Below, piece by piece: positions 22,636 to 31,227 of a stretch of DNA of 61,133 nt (within the stretch, counting starts at the first letter, position 1; the number at the start of each line of letters is the position of its first letter). A program made the translations under genes and the position numbers. The notes beneath the pieces were generated by a model. The model was not told the DNA's origin, ran no database searches, and was given only the letters and a program-made list of their open reading frames with translations. The DNA is from Phycisphaerales bacterium (GTDB lineage Bacteria > Planctomycetota > Phycisphaerae > Phycisphaerales > UBA1924), in the NCBI GenBank assembly GCA_022843545.1, contig JALHNL010000010.1, positions 1 through 61,133 on the forward strand. The letters are read 5' to 3'.

Positions 22636-24183
22636 ATGTTCGAACGTCTTTCCGAAGGTTTTTCCAGCGTTCTGCGCAAACTCAGCGGCAACGCCAATCT
22701 CTCCGAGTCCAACGTCCGCGAGGCCATGACCGAGGTCAGGGCGGCCCTCCTGGACGCCGACGTCTCCCTCGAGGTCGTCGACGCCTTCTGCAAAAACGTC
22801 ATCGCCGACGCCGTGGGGCGCGAGGTGACCAAGAGCCTCAAGCCCGGCGAGGAGATGATCGGGATCGTCCACGACCGGCTGGTGCAACTGCTGGGCGAGA
22901 TGCCCGCCATCCCCGAGGGCGCCAGCGCCCAGGAAGCCGCCCAGGCCCTCATGGCCGATGGGCCGGGCGTCATCGCCGTCTCGCCCGGGCCCGCCATCGT
23001 CATGATGTGCGGCCTGCAGGGCAGCGGCAAGACCACCACCTGCGGCAAGCTGGCCGCGTGGCTCAAGAAGCGCGGGCGGTCGGTCATGCTCGTCGCCGCC
23101 GACCTGCAGCGCCCCGCCGCCGTCGAGCAGCTCGCCACGGTGGCCCAGCAGGTGGAGCGTGACCTGCCCGGGGGCGCGGCGGTGACCTTCTACGGCGAAC
23201 CCGAGAAGAGCGCGGAGTACGGCAAAGCCGTGGGCGTGGCGGTGGGCGTCTGCCAGCGGGCCGTGAGCGCGGCGCGGGCCAAGGGGGTGGACACGGTGAT
23301 CCTCGACACCGCCGGCCGCCTGCACGTCAACGACGACCTGATGGGCGAACTGCAGCAGGTGAAGATGGCGGTGCGCCCCCACCAGATCTTCCTGGTCACC
23401 GACGCCATGACCGGGCAGGACGCGGTGAAGTCCGCCAAGGCCTTCCACGAGCGTCTCGCGGTCGACGGGCTCATCCTCACCAAGTTCGACTCCGACACCC
23501 GCGGCGGCGCGGCGCTCTCGGTCAAGTCCGTCACGGGCGCGCCCATCCGCTTCATCGGCGTGGGCGAGAAGCTCGACGCGCTCGAGGAGTTCCACGCCGC
23601 CCGCATCGCCTCGCGCATCCTGGGCATGGGCGACGTGATCTCGCTGGTGCAGAAGGCCAAGGAGCAGGTCAGCGAGCAGGAGGCCGCCGAGCTCGAGGCC
23701 AAGATGGCCAAGGGCGAGATGACGATGGAGGACTTCCTCAAGCAGCTCCGCAGCCTGCGGCGCATGGGCCCGCTCAAGAGCCTGCTGGGGCTGCTTCCCG
23801 GCATCGGCAGCGCGCTCAAGGACGTGCACATCGACGACAAGCAGCTCGACCGCGTGGAGGGCATGGTGAACTCCATGACCCCCGGCGAACGCAAAAAGCC
23901 CGGCGACATGGCCTTCTCGCGCCGCAAGCGCATCGCCGCCGGATCCGGCACCAAGCCCGAGGAAGTCGGCGGGCTCACGCGTCAGTTCGCGACCGTCTCG
24001 GAGATGTCGCGCCGCATGGCGAGCATGAGCGCGGCCCAGAAGGTCAAGGCCGTCAAGGAACTCTCCGCCCAGGGCGGGCCCACGTCCATGATCCCCGGGC
24101 TGCAGGGGATGCCCGGCTTCGGCGCGGGCAAGGGCACCACCGCCACGCGAAGTATTAAGGATCGGTTCAAGAAGCGCAAGTGA
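22636..24183 (+). CDS. ffh: Signal recognition particle protein Ffh
   Basis: SRP54 GTPase that binds signal peptides and 4.5S RNA for co-translational targeting. 515 residues: N domain (MFERLSEGFSSVLRKLSG), G domain with GLQGSGKTTTCGKLA (~119-133), DTAGRLHVNDDLM and TKFDSDTRGGAALS, then the Met-rich M domain from ~330 (EDFLKQLRSLRRMGPLKSLL, MVNSMTPGERKKPG). About 60 residues longer than the E. coli protein, mostly by a longer C-terminus rich in Gly/Thr (LQGMPGFGAGKGT). The start has no ribosome site but a -10-like TACCAT. Confidence 0.97.
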   Translation: MFERLSEGFSSVLRKLSGNANLSESNVREAMTEVRAALLDADVSLEVVDAFCKNVIADAVGREVTKSLKPGEEMIGIVHDRLVQLLGEMPAIPEGASAQEAAQALMADGPGVIAVSPGPAIVMMCGLQGSGKTTTCGKLAAWLKKRGRSVMLVAADLQRPAAVEQLATVAQQVERDLPGGAAVTFYGEPEKSAEYGKAVGVAVGVCQRAVSAARAKGVDTVILDTAGRLHVNDDLMGELQQVKMAVRPHQIFLVTDAMTGQDAVKSAKAFHERLAVDGLILTKFDSDTRGGAALSVKSVTGAPIRFIGVGEKLDALEEFHAARIASRILGMGDVISLVQKAKEQVSEQEAAELEAKMAKGEMTMEDFLKQLRSLRRMGPLKSLLGLLPGIGSALKDVHIDDKQLDRVEGMVNSMTPGERKKPGDMAFSRRKRIAAGSGTKPEEVGGLTRQFATVSEMSRRMASMSAAQKVKAVKELSAQGGPTSMIPGLQGMPGFGAGKGTTATRSIKDRFKKRK

Positions 24184-24597
24184 AACGGGCCGCCCGGCTC
24201 CCTCCCCAGAATCTGGCACGGGTTCGTGATGTTCTGCGCACGACGGTCCGCCGTCGCGATCCCGCTTGAACGCCGGGCGGCCGGGATGCACCCGGCCTTG
24301 GTCGGCGTTGTCCACGCTCCCGGTTCGCGGTGCGCGTGTTCCGCCCTGCCTCCCGGAGAGACCGGTCGGAGTCGCCGTCCATCCGCCCGCTCTTGGGGGC
24401 GGCGCTCGGCGCAGGGCGTCGTTCCCGCCACGGCCCCGATCGCGGTGGGCGGATCGGATAGGGGATTGCTCCTCGTTTTTGCGCGCTCCTCCCGGCGGGC
24501 ACCCCACCGCGCGGGCGGTCACGGCTAGCATCCACTGTCAAGAGCATCTCACTTGGATTCGCCGGCTTCGGTCGGCGGGCCGTCCGGAGGATGCGTG
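24184..24597. other. Intergenic region between ffh and the radical SAM gene
   Basis: 414 bp without a convincing gene; open frames on both strands here have Arg/Pro-rich translations and poor starts. It contains a perfect hairpin CGACGG-TCCG-CCGTCG at 24241-24256, TAGCAT at 24527-24532 as a possible -10 for the downstream gene (leader ~65 nt), and the GGAGG ribosome site at 24586-24590. Confidence 0.5.
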
Positions 24598-26070
24598 ATG
24601 AACATCGTGCTGGTCTCACCCCGAACTCCTCAGACCTTCTGGAGCTTTGCCCACGTGCTGCGGATCGTGGGGCGGAAGGGAGCTTTCCCGCCGCTGGGGC
24701 TGCTGACGGTGGCGGCGATGCTGCCGCGGTCGTGGGACCTGCGCGTCGTGGACTTGAACCTCACCCCGCTCACCGACGCCGACCTGGCGTGGGCGGACGC
24801 GGTGTTTATCTCGGCGATGATCGTGCAGGAGGGGTCCGCGCGGGAAGCGATCGCGCGGGCGCTGGCCGCGGGCAAGCCGGTAGTGGCGGGGGGCCCGCTG
24901 TTCACCACCGGCTCCGAGCGGTTCCCCGAGGTCACCAGCTGCGTCATCGGTGAAGCCGAGGAGGTGATGCCCGAACTGGTCTCGGACCTGGTGGCGGGCA
25001 CGCTCAAGCCGCGCTACCAGGCCCCGCGCCGCCCGGACGTGACCACGACGCCCCTGCCGCGGTGGGACCTGATCCGCACCCGGGACTACCTGACCATGTC
25101 GGTGCAGGCGTCGCGCGGGTGCCCGTTTGATTGCGAGTTCTGCGACATCACGGCGGTGTACGGGCGCACGCCTCGCGTGAAAACCCCCGAGCAGCTCATC
25201 GCGGAGCTGGAGGCGGTGATGGCGACGGGGTGGACGGGGGGCGTGTTCATCGTCGACGACAACTTCATCGGCCATCGCGTGAAGACCAAGGCGCTGCTGC
25301 GGGCGATCATCGAGTGGAGGGAGCGGAGCGGCGCGGCGGTCAACCTCACCACCGAGGCGTCGATCAACCTGGTGGACGACCCTGAACTCCTGGACCTCAT
25401 GGTGAGGGCGGGGTTCAAGAACGTGTTCATCGGCATCGAGACCCCGCACGAAGCCAGCCTGAAGGAGTGCGGAAAGGTCCAGAACACCGGCCGCGACCTC
25501 GTCGCCGCGGTGAGGACCATCCACCAAGCGGGGATGCAGGTGATGGGCGGGTTCATCGTCGGGTTCGACGGCGACGGGCCCCGTATCTTCGAGCAGCAGA
25601 GGCGGTTCATCCGCGAGTCGGGGGTGACCACCGCGATGGTGGGCATGCTCACCGCGCTGCCCGGCACGCGCCTCCACACGCGCCTGACGCACGAAGGACG
25701 TCTGCTGGGGAGCAGTTCCGGCAACAACCTCGACGCCGTCACCAACTTTGCCACCACCATGGACCCTGGCACGCTGAGGGCCGGATACCTGGCGTTGGTG
25801 CGCGACCTCTACTCGCCGGGCGAGTACTACCAGCGCTGCATGAACTTCCTGCGGGCCTACCGGCCCCTTCCCTCGCGCGCGGCGACCAGTTGGTGCGATC
25901 TCAAGGCGTTCCTCCGCGCGCTGTGGGTCATCGGCGTGGCGTCGCCGGGCCGCTGGGAGTTCTGGAGGTTCCTCGCCCGCGCGTGGGTCGGTCACCCCAA
26001 GGCCTTCGCCGGCGCCGTCGAACTGGCCGTTCGCGGGCATCACTTCCGCAAAGTGGCGGCGGCGCTTTGA
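24598..26070 (+). CDS. B12-binding radical SAM protein (HpnP-like, DUF4070 type)
   Basis: 490 residues. An N-terminal cobalamin-binding Rossmann domain (~1-140; NIVLVSPRTPQTFWSF, VFISAMIVQEGS) precedes a radical SAM core whose cluster motif is CPFDCEFCDITAVYGRTPRVK (~172). FIVDDNFIGHRVKTKALL and NVFIGIETPHEASLKECGK follow, then a C-terminal DUF4070-like part (YRPLPSRAATSWCDL). This is the same class as hopanoid C-2 methylase HpnP and related lipid or pigment methylases. Which substrate is modified cannot be told; no hopanoid genes are adjacent. GGAGG lies 7 nt before the ATG. Confidence 0.88.
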   Translation: MNIVLVSPRTPQTFWSFAHVLRIVGRKGAFPPLGLLTVAAMLPRSWDLRVVDLNLTPLTDADLAWADAVFISAMIVQEGSAREAIARALAAGKPVVAGGPLFTTGSERFPEVTSCVIGEAEEVMPELVSDLVAGTLKPRYQAPRRPDVTTTPLPRWDLIRTRDYLTMSVQASRGCPFDCEFCDITAVYGRTPRVKTPEQLIAELEAVMATGWTGGVFIVDDNFIGHRVKTKALLRAIIEWRERSGAAVNLTTEASINLVDDPELLDLMVRAGFKNVFIGIETPHEASLKECGKVQNTGRDLVAAVRTIHQAGMQVMGGFIVGFDGDGPRIFEQQRRFIRESGVTTAMVGMLTALPGTRLHTRLTHEGRLLGSSSGNNLDAVTNFATTMDPGTLRAGYLALVRDLYSPGEYYQRCMNFLRAYRPLPSRAATSWCDLKAFLRALWVIGVASPGRWEFWRFLARAWVGHPKAFAGAVELAVRGHHFRKVAAAL

Positions 26071-26166
26071 GCGCGATCCCGGCTGAGTTGGCGGCCCGTG
26101 CCGGGACTGCCGGCGGGGGCCGCTGAAGTCCGGCCCGCAGCCGCGGGGCTTCAGGGCCACGCCCTT

Positions 26167-26187
26167 ACCTCACACCTGACACCTCAC
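26167..26187. repeat. 7-bp tandem repeat
   Basis: ACCTCAC, ACCTGAC, ACCTCAC and a fourth partial ACCT, overlapping the last codons of the glycosyltransferase gene. Confidence 0.65.
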
Positions 26188-27455
26188 ACCTTCCCCCGGC
26201 CACCCACCAACCCCGCGATCGCCCCGGCGGCCGTGGCTGCGCCGTCGGGGGCCATGGCGGGGGCGAGGGCTTTGGCGCGGTCGGCGTAGGCGGGGTCGGT
26301 GAGCACGCGGTCCAGAGCGGCGGTGAGGCGGCGGGTGGTGAGGGCGGAGGTTCGCACGGTTGTCGAGACGCCCAGCCGCTCGGCGCGGGCGGCGAAGTCG
26401 AACTGGTCGAAGGCGGCGGGCACGATGACCGTGGGCCTGCCCGACCGCAGCCCCTGGGCGGTGCTGCCCGCGCCGCCATGGTGCACGGTGCAGGCGGCGC
26501 GGGTCATGATCTGGCTGAAGGCGGCGTACTTCACGGCGATCAGGCCCGGGGGGAGCCCGCGGGCGATCGATTCGTCGGCGTGCTTGCCCACGAGCAGCAC
26601 GCCGCGGCGCTTGAGCGCGGCGCACGCCTGCGTCGCCATCTCGAAAAACCGGCCCGGGCTGTGGACGTACGCGGTGCCTCGGGCGAAGACGATCGGGGGC
26701 TCGCCGTCGGCCAGGAAGCGCTCGAGGCGCGCGTCGTCTTCGTGCGGTTCGTGACGGTCAAACCACGGGAAGCCGGCGATGAGGGCGGCGGGCGGGTCAT
26801 CGGGCATCGCGCCGCGCAGGGCGGGCGACCAGAGCCCGAGGTTGAGGTGCCCGTCGCTCATGGTGCGGGCGTAGTGGTCGCGACGGGCGGGGAGACCCAG
26901 ACCGTGGCGCACCTCGTTGAGCCCCGAGTCAGCCATGCGCCGCATGACCCATCGCCCCAGCCCGCGGCCCAGGCGCGTCCACCAGCGCGGCGGGGTGGGC
27001 CATCGGGGCACGCGCGGGAGCGAGACCCAGGGGTCGTGCGCGCTCATCCAGCCCAGGGGCGAGAGGGTGACGCTGGCCCAGGGCAGGCCCGCGCGCTCGA
27101 CCGCCCAGTGGCCACCTAGCGCGATGCTGTGGAGGACGGCCACGGAGGGTCCGACGCGGGCGATCATCTCGGCGGCGCGGTCGTGCAGCGCCCTCGCGCC
27201 GGGGACGATGTACTGGCGGAAGAGGTGCTGGGTGGCGCGGTAGGGGTTGTGCATCTCGCGCCGGGTCATCACGTCGCGGATGTCCATGGATTCGGTGAGC
27301 GGCTCGAAGGCGACGCCCTCGTGGCGGATGAGGCCTTCGAAGTACGGGTTGGTGGCGAGGACGGGCTCGACACCGCGGGCGCGCAGGGCCCGGGCCAGAG
27401 CCAGGAACGGGTGGACATCGCCGTGAGAACCCAGGGTCAGGAGGAGCGCACGCAC
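26184..27455 (-). CDS. UGT/MGT-like (GT1) glycosyltransferase
   Basis: 423-residue GT-B fold transferase of the GT1 group that uses nucleotide sugars on lipids or small molecules (sterol, rhamnolipid or macrolide type). The acceptor-side N-terminus RALLLTLGSHGDVHPFLALA is typical; the donor side has PIVFARGTAYVHSPGRFFEM, VKYAAFSQIMTRAACTVHH and GGAGSTAQGLRSGRPTVIVP, the HHGGxG...GxPxxxxP signature, then FDQFDFAARAERLGVS. Start GTG 27455 precedes RALLLT and has TACCCT 5 nt upstream. It is divergent from recG with promoters ~29 bp apart. With the nearby radical SAM enzyme it may modify a lipid. Confidence 0.9.
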   Translation of the reverse strand: MRALLLTLGSHGDVHPFLALARALRARGVEPVLATNPYFEGLIRHEGVAFEPLTESMDIRDVMTRREMHNPYRATQHLFRQYIVPGARALHDRAAEMIARVGPSVAVLHSIALGGHWAVERAGLPWASVTLSPLGWMSAHDPWVSLPRVPRWPTPPRWWTRLGRGLGRWVMRRMADSGLNEVRHGLGLPARRDHYARTMSDGHLNLGLWSPALRGAMPDDPPAALIAGFPWFDRHEPHEDDARLERFLADGEPPIVFARGTAYVHSPGRFFEMATQACAALKRRGVLLVGKHADESIARGLPPGLIAVKYAAFSQIMTRAACTVHHGGAGSTAQGLRSGRPTVIVPAAFDQFDFAARAERLGVSTTVRTSALTTRRLTAALDRVLTDPAYADRAKALAPAMAPDGAATAAGAIAGLVGGRGKV

Positions 27456-27460
27456 GCGGC

Positions 27461-27466
27461 AGGGTA
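27461..27466 (-). promoter_or_regulatory. Putative -10 of leaderless glycosyltransferase promoter
   Basis: TACCCT on the minus strand, 5 nt before GTG 27455. Confidence 0.5.
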
Positions 27467-27494
27467 GCGGCAGGACACCCGGGGACCGACCCCG

Positions 27495-27500
27495 TATCGT
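27495..27500 (+). promoter_or_regulatory. Putative -10 of leaderless recG promoter
   Basis: TATCGT 6 nt before GTG 27507. It faces the oppositely oriented glycosyltransferase promoter 28 bp away. Confidence 0.5.
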
Positions 27501-27506
27501 GTACCC

Positions 27507-29681
27507 GTGGCCGCCGCGCGCGATCTGCAACTGACGACCCCGGTCGCCGACATCCCCGGCGTGTCGCCGACCAAGGCCGGTGCGCTGGCGGACCTGGGCG
27601 TGCGCAACGTGGGGCAACTGATCGCGCACCTGCCGATGCGGCACGAGAGATTGGAGGCGGAGAGCCCGATCGCGGAGCTGGCGGCCGAGAGCATCGTGAC
27701 GGCCCGCGGGGTGGTGACGACGACGCGGGTGGTGACGCGCGGGGCGCGGCCGCGCTTCGAAGCGGTGATCGAGGACGGCTCGGGGCGGCTGGATCTGGCG
27801 TTTTTCAACCAGATTTACCTGCGGCACAAGGTGCAGCCGGGCGTCGAGGTGCGCGTGCAGGGCAAGGCGAAGAAGCGGCCGGCGGCGGTGGGCGGGATGC
27901 AACTGGTGAACCCCAAACTGTGGGTCCTCACGCCCGACCAGGCGGGCGAGCAGCCGCCGCAGGACGAGCGGATTCGCCCGGTGTACCCGGCGTCGGGTGC
28001 GATCAGTTCGCAGCAGATCGAGCAGATCATCGGGCGCGTGCTGGACCGGGCGCTGCCGCTGATCGAGGACCACCTGCCCACGCCGCACCGCGCTTCGCGC
28101 GATCTGCCGGAACTGCGGACGGCGTACCGACTGATGCACCGCCCGGAGAGCGAGGCGGAGGTCGCGCACGCCCGGCGGCGGCTGGTGTACGACGAGTTCC
28201 TGCTCATGCAGCTCGCGCTGGCGATGCGGCGCTCGCAGCGGCAGCGCGGGAGCGCGGCGCCCGTGCTGCGCTGCACCACAGCGGTGGACCAGCGGATCCG
28301 CGGGCGGTTTCCGTTCACGCTCACGCCCGACCAGGACGCGGTGATCGCGGAGATCACCTCCGATCTGGCCCGCGCGACACCCGCCAACCGGCTGATCCAG
28401 GGCGACGTGGGCTCGGGCAAGACAGCCGTGGCGGTGTACGCGCTGTTGCTGGCGGTGGCCTCGGGGCATCAGGGCGCGCTGATGGCGCCCACCGAGATCC
28501 TGGCTGAGCAGCACCACGCGTCCATCGCGCAGTTGCTGACGGGCGCGGCGGTGAGCCCGACCCTGCTGACGGGGCGGCTGACGCCCAAGGCCCGCGCGGC
28601 GGTGCTTTCGGGGCTGGCGGACGGCTCGGTGTCGCTGGTGGTCGGCACGCACGCGCTGCTGACGGAGCACGTGGCGTTCAAGAGCCTGGCGGTCGCGATC
28701 ATCGACGAGCAGCACCGCTTCGGCGTTCATCAGCGGGCTGCGCTGCGGACGAGGGGCGTGGGCGCGCCCTCGGAGGGCGGGCTCGTGCACGTGCCACACA
28801 CGCTGGTGATGACGGCCACGCCCATCCCGCGCACGCTGGCGATGACGGTGATGGGCGATCTGGATGTGTCGAGCATTGCGCACCTTCCTCCCGGGCGAAA
28901 GCCCGTGGCCACGCGGCTGGTGGACGCGTCGCGGGTGGGCGAGGTGTGGGACTTTGTCCGCAAGCGCGTGGAGCGGGGCGAGCAAGTCTTTGTCGTGGCC
29001 CCCACCATCGACGGCTCAACCGATGACGCGCCGCTGCCGGACTCGCCCGGCGACGCGGCGGCGGCGCCGGCCTCCACGCCCACGGGCGTGCTGCAGATCG
29101 CGGAGTCGCTGCGCGAGGGGCCGCTGAAAGGCCTGGGCATCGGCGTGGTCCACGGGCGGCTTGCGCCGGAGGACCGGGAGCGGGTGATGAACGCGTTCCG
29201 CGCCGCGGAGATCAGCGTGCTGGTGGCGACCACGGTGATCGAGGTGGGCGTGGACGTGCCCAACGCGACGATCATGGTGATCCTTCAGGCCGATCGCTTC
29301 GGGCTCGCGCAGCTCCATCAGTTGCGCGGGCGCGTGGGGCGCGGCGAGCGGCCCTCGGCGTGCGTCGCGGTACCGTCAGCGGGGGTGGACACGACGGCGC
29401 GGCTGGCGGCGTTTGTGACGACGCCCGACGGGTTCGAACTGGCGGAAAAGGACCTGGAGATCCGGGGGTTCGGCTCGATGATCGGCGCGGAGCAGTCGGG
29501 GCTGCCGCCCTTCAAGATTGCGGATCTGTCGCGCGACCGGGCCCTGCTGGAACTGGCCCGGCGCGACGCGGGGGCGTGGATCGAGCGCAGCCCCGCACTG
29601 GGCGCGCCGGAGGAGGCCCTGGCCCGGCGGCGGCTGATGAAGCTCCACGGGCCGTGGCTGGGCCTGGCCGATGTGGGTTGA
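27507..29681 (+). CDS. recG: ATP-dependent DNA helicase RecG
   Basis: 724-residue fork-reversal and Holliday junction helicase. The wedge (OB) domain lies in the first ~200 residues (VARGVVTTTRVVTRG-like strands, RFEAVIEDGSGRLDLAFFNQ). Helicase motifs follow: Walker A GDVGSGKTAVA, Walker B variant DEQHRFGVHQR (DEQH), motif III TATPIPRTLAMT, motif V VATTVIEVGVDVPNATIMV, motif VI QLHQLRGRVGRG. The C-terminal TRG hairpin region is present (DLEIRGFGSMIGAEQSG). A GTG start with MAAARD-like N-terminus is taken; no ribosome site. A 15-residue Ala/Pro insert lies at ~515. Confidence 0.97.
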   Translation: MAAARDLQLTTPVADIPGVSPTKAGALADLGVRNVGQLIAHLPMRHERLEAESPIAELAAESIVTARGVVTTTRVVTRGARPRFEAVIEDGSGRLDLAFFNQIYLRHKVQPGVEVRVQGKAKKRPAAVGGMQLVNPKLWVLTPDQAGEQPPQDERIRPVYPASGAISSQQIEQIIGRVLDRALPLIEDHLPTPHRASRDLPELRTAYRLMHRPESEAEVAHARRRLVYDEFLLMQLALAMRRSQRQRGSAAPVLRCTTAVDQRIRGRFPFTLTPDQDAVIAEITSDLARATPANRLIQGDVGSGKTAVAVYALLLAVASGHQGALMAPTEILAEQHHASIAQLLTGAAVSPTLLTGRLTPKARAAVLSGLADGSVSLVVGTHALLTEHVAFKSLAVAIIDEQHRFGVHQRAALRTRGVGAPSEGGLVHVPHTLVMTATPIPRTLAMTVMGDLDVSSIAHLPPGRKPVATRLVDASRVGEVWDFVRKRVERGEQVFVVAPTIDGSTDDAPLPDSPGDAAAAPASTPTGVLQIAESLREGPLKGLGIGVVHGRLAPEDRERVMNAFRAAEISVLVATTVIEVGVDVPNATIMVILQADRFGLAQLHQLRGRVGRGERPSACVAVPSAGVDTTARLAAFVTTPDGFELAEKDLEIRGFGSMIGAEQSGLPPFKIADLSRDRALLELARRDAGAWIERSPALGAPEEALARRRLMKLHGPWLGLADVG

Positions 29682-29715
29682 ATCCACGCCTCTTGCCCGT
29701 CGCGGTCGGCGCAGG

Positions 29716-29721
29716 TAGTCT
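29716..29721 (+). promoter_or_regulatory. Putative promoter of HTH gene
   Basis: TAGTCT 6 nt before GTG 29728, with TTGCCC at 29693-29698 (17-bp spacer) as -35. Confidence 0.55.
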
Positions 29722-29727
29722 CCTGCC

Positions 29728-30231
29728 GTGGACCTCTCGCCTCTGCACGAACGACTGCACGCCGTCGCCGGCCACTTCAGTTACCGCCGACTGGCGGAAC
29801 TGACGGGGCAGAATTCGGAGACGGTGCGGCGGTACATGCAGGGGCAGTCGCCGAGCGTGGAGTTCGTCTCGGCGCTGTGCGACCGGCTGGGCGTCTTGGG
29901 CGAGTGGTTGCTGACGGGCCGGGGCCCGAAGCTGCAGAAGGACACGAAGGACCACGCGCTGCGACAGTCGAGCCCCGGCGAACTTCTGGCGGCCATGGCC
30001 GCGGCGCTGGAATCCCTGGCCGAGCGCGTGGACCGGCTTGAAGCGTTCACCCAGACCCTCGACGTGCGCCTGCGTGTGCGCAATCGCGAGCATGACCATG
30101 ACCACACCCGCCCAAGACCCGAAGCCCCGGAGCCTGCTGGGGCCGCCGCCCGTGCCCACGGCATCGCCGGAGTTATCTCCCAACGATCACGTGAAGTTGA
30201 TCGTGCAGGCGCTGCGCCCCGCGAACCCTGA
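29728..30231 (+). CDS. Helix-turn-helix (XRE-like) protein with out-of-frame-looking tail
   Basis: 167 codons. Residues 1-65 form a Cro/CI-like helix-turn-helix: SYRRLAELTGQNSETVRRYM, then SVEFVSALCDRLGVLGEWLL. A coiled-coil-like segment (LESLAERVDRLEAFTQTL) follows at ~90-107. From ~residue 115 the codons lose the strong GC third-position bias (AGA, CAA, CGA, TCA, GTT), while the +1 frame gains it and encodes the next gene. The natural C-terminus is therefore probably near residue 115, and the reading to 30231 may reflect a lost stop or an indel. Likely a small transcription regulator. Confidence 0.72.
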   Translation: MDLSPLHERLHAVAGHFSYRRLAELTGQNSETVRRYMQGQSPSVEFVSALCDRLGVLGEWLLTGRGPKLQKDTKDHALRQSSPGELLAAMAAALESLAERVDRLEAFTQTLDVRLRVRNREHDHDHTRPRPEAPEPAGAAARAHGIAGVISQRSREVDRAGAAPREP

Positions 30232-30487
30232 ACTGGCGCGGCGCTGGCTGGCCGCGCTGCTGGCGGTGCCGGCGGACGAGCGCGAGGCGGTGGTGGAGGC
30301 GGTGGAGACGCAGATCGTCTCGACCTATGGCGGGCAGGCGGCGCCCGAGGAGCGCGAGATCCGCGTGGTCAGCGCGCCCGAGCAGCGCGAGGGGTATGTC
30401 GAGACGGTGGAACGCACGTTCACCGTCCGCGAGGCGAAGCCGGTTCACAAGGCCGTGCAGCGACGGGCGGGGAAGGCCGCGGGGTGA
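30092..30487 (+). CDS. Uncharacterised protein overlapping the HTH gene
   Basis: 131 residues from ATG 30092 (30098 also possible), overlapping the HTH frame by ~140 bp. Pro-rich N-terminus (PKPRSLLGPPPVPTASPE), then a helical part (DHVKLIVQALRPANPELARR, WLAALLAVPADEREAVVEAV) and a strand-rich C-terminus (IRVVSAPEQREGYVETVERT) ending in a basic tail. No known family. Codon bias supports this frame over the HTH frame in the overlap. It could have been the C-terminal half of the HTH protein before a frameshift. The rlmE frame starts to open at its stop. Confidence 0.68.
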   Translation: MTMTTPAQDPKPRSLLGPPPVPTASPELSPNDHVKLIVQALRPANPELARRWLAALLAVPADEREAVVEAVETQIVSTYGGQAAPEEREIRVVSAPEQREGYVETVERTFTVREAKPVHKAVQRRAGKAAG

Positions 30488-30529
30488 GCCGGGGGGCGGG
30501 CGGGAGTGCTTCTCGGCCGGCCCCTCCCC

Positions 30530-30535
30530 TACCAT
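30530..30535 (+). promoter_or_regulatory. Putative -10 of leaderless rlmE promoter
   Basis: TACCAT 5 nt before GTG 30541; supports this start over the upstream GTG 30484. Confidence 0.5.
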
Positions 30536-30540
30536 CGGCC

Positions 30541-31227
30541 GTGCCGCAGCGACGCGAGCTTCACGATCATTTCTTCAAGAAGGCGAAGGCCGAGGGTTAT
30601 GCGGCGCGCTCGGCGTACAAACTGCGCGAGATCCAGGAGCGGTACCGGCTGATCCTGAAGGGGGACCGGGTGCTGGATCTGGGCTGCGCGCCGGGGTCGT
30701 GGCTGCAGGTGGCCGCGGAACTGGTGGGTCGGGAGGGCTCGGTCGTCGGGATCGACCTGCAGAAGGTGACGATCGCGCTGCCGGCGGGGGTGTTCACGCT
30801 GGTGGGCGACATCTTCGACACGTCGCCGCAGCGGTTCTTCCAGGCCGATGGCTCGTCGCGGCTGTTTGACGTGGTGCTGTCAGACATGGCGCCGGGGACG
30901 ACCGGCTCGCCGGCGGCTGATCACTTCCGCTCGGTCGCGCTGTGCCGGCGGGTGCTGGACCTGTTGCCCGCGCTGCTCTCGCCGGGGGGCGGGCTGGCGA
31001 TGAAGGTGTTCGAGGGCGAGACGTACCCCGAACTGCTGCGCGAGTGCGGGCGGCTGTTCGCGAACTGCAAGGGCCTTCGCCCCGAGGCGACGCGCGATGT
31101 GTCGCGGGAGATGTTCATCGTGGCCAAGGGCTACGCGCCGCCGGCGCGGTCCGGGCCGGCGGAGGCGAACGACCACACGCTGGCGCCCAAGACCAAGCCC
31201 AAGGGCTGGGGGAGCTCGGGCCCATGA
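30541..31227 (+). CDS. rlmE: 23S rRNA 2'-O-ribose methyltransferase RlmE (FtsJ/RrmJ)
   Basis: Methylates U2552 of 23S rRNA in the ribosomal A loop. 228 residues: DHFFKKAKAEGYAARSAYKL is the family N-terminus, VLDLGCAPGSWLQVA is the SAM-binding motif I, VGIDLQKV motif II, FDVVLSDMAPGTTG carries the catalytic Asp, and GGLAMKVFEG the catalytic Lys. A ~25-residue Ala/Pro/Lys tail follows. GTG 30541 is preferred for the conserved N-terminus; GTG 30484 would overlap the previous stop. Its stop overlaps the next ATG (ATGA). Confidence 0.95.
   Translation: MPQRRELHDHFFKKAKAEGYAARSAYKLREIQERYRLILKGDRVLDLGCAPGSWLQVAAELVGREGSVVGIDLQKVTIALPAGVFTLVGDIFDTSPQRFFQADGSSRLFDVVLSDMAPGTTGSPAADHFRSVALCRRVLDLLPALLSPGGGLAMKVFEGETYPELLRECGRLFANCKGLRPEATRDVSREMFIVAKGYAPPARSGPAEANDHTLAPKTKPKGWGSSGP

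Noticed and set aside
24213..24531. Minus-strand frames in the ffh downstream gap, including part of a 772-codon frame
   Set aside because: Mostly antisense of ffh, with poor starts and skewed composition.
30484..30540. Alternative rlmE start at GTG 30484
   Set aside because: Adds a Gly/Pro-rich leader absent from the family and ignores the TACCAT box 5 nt before GTG 30541.
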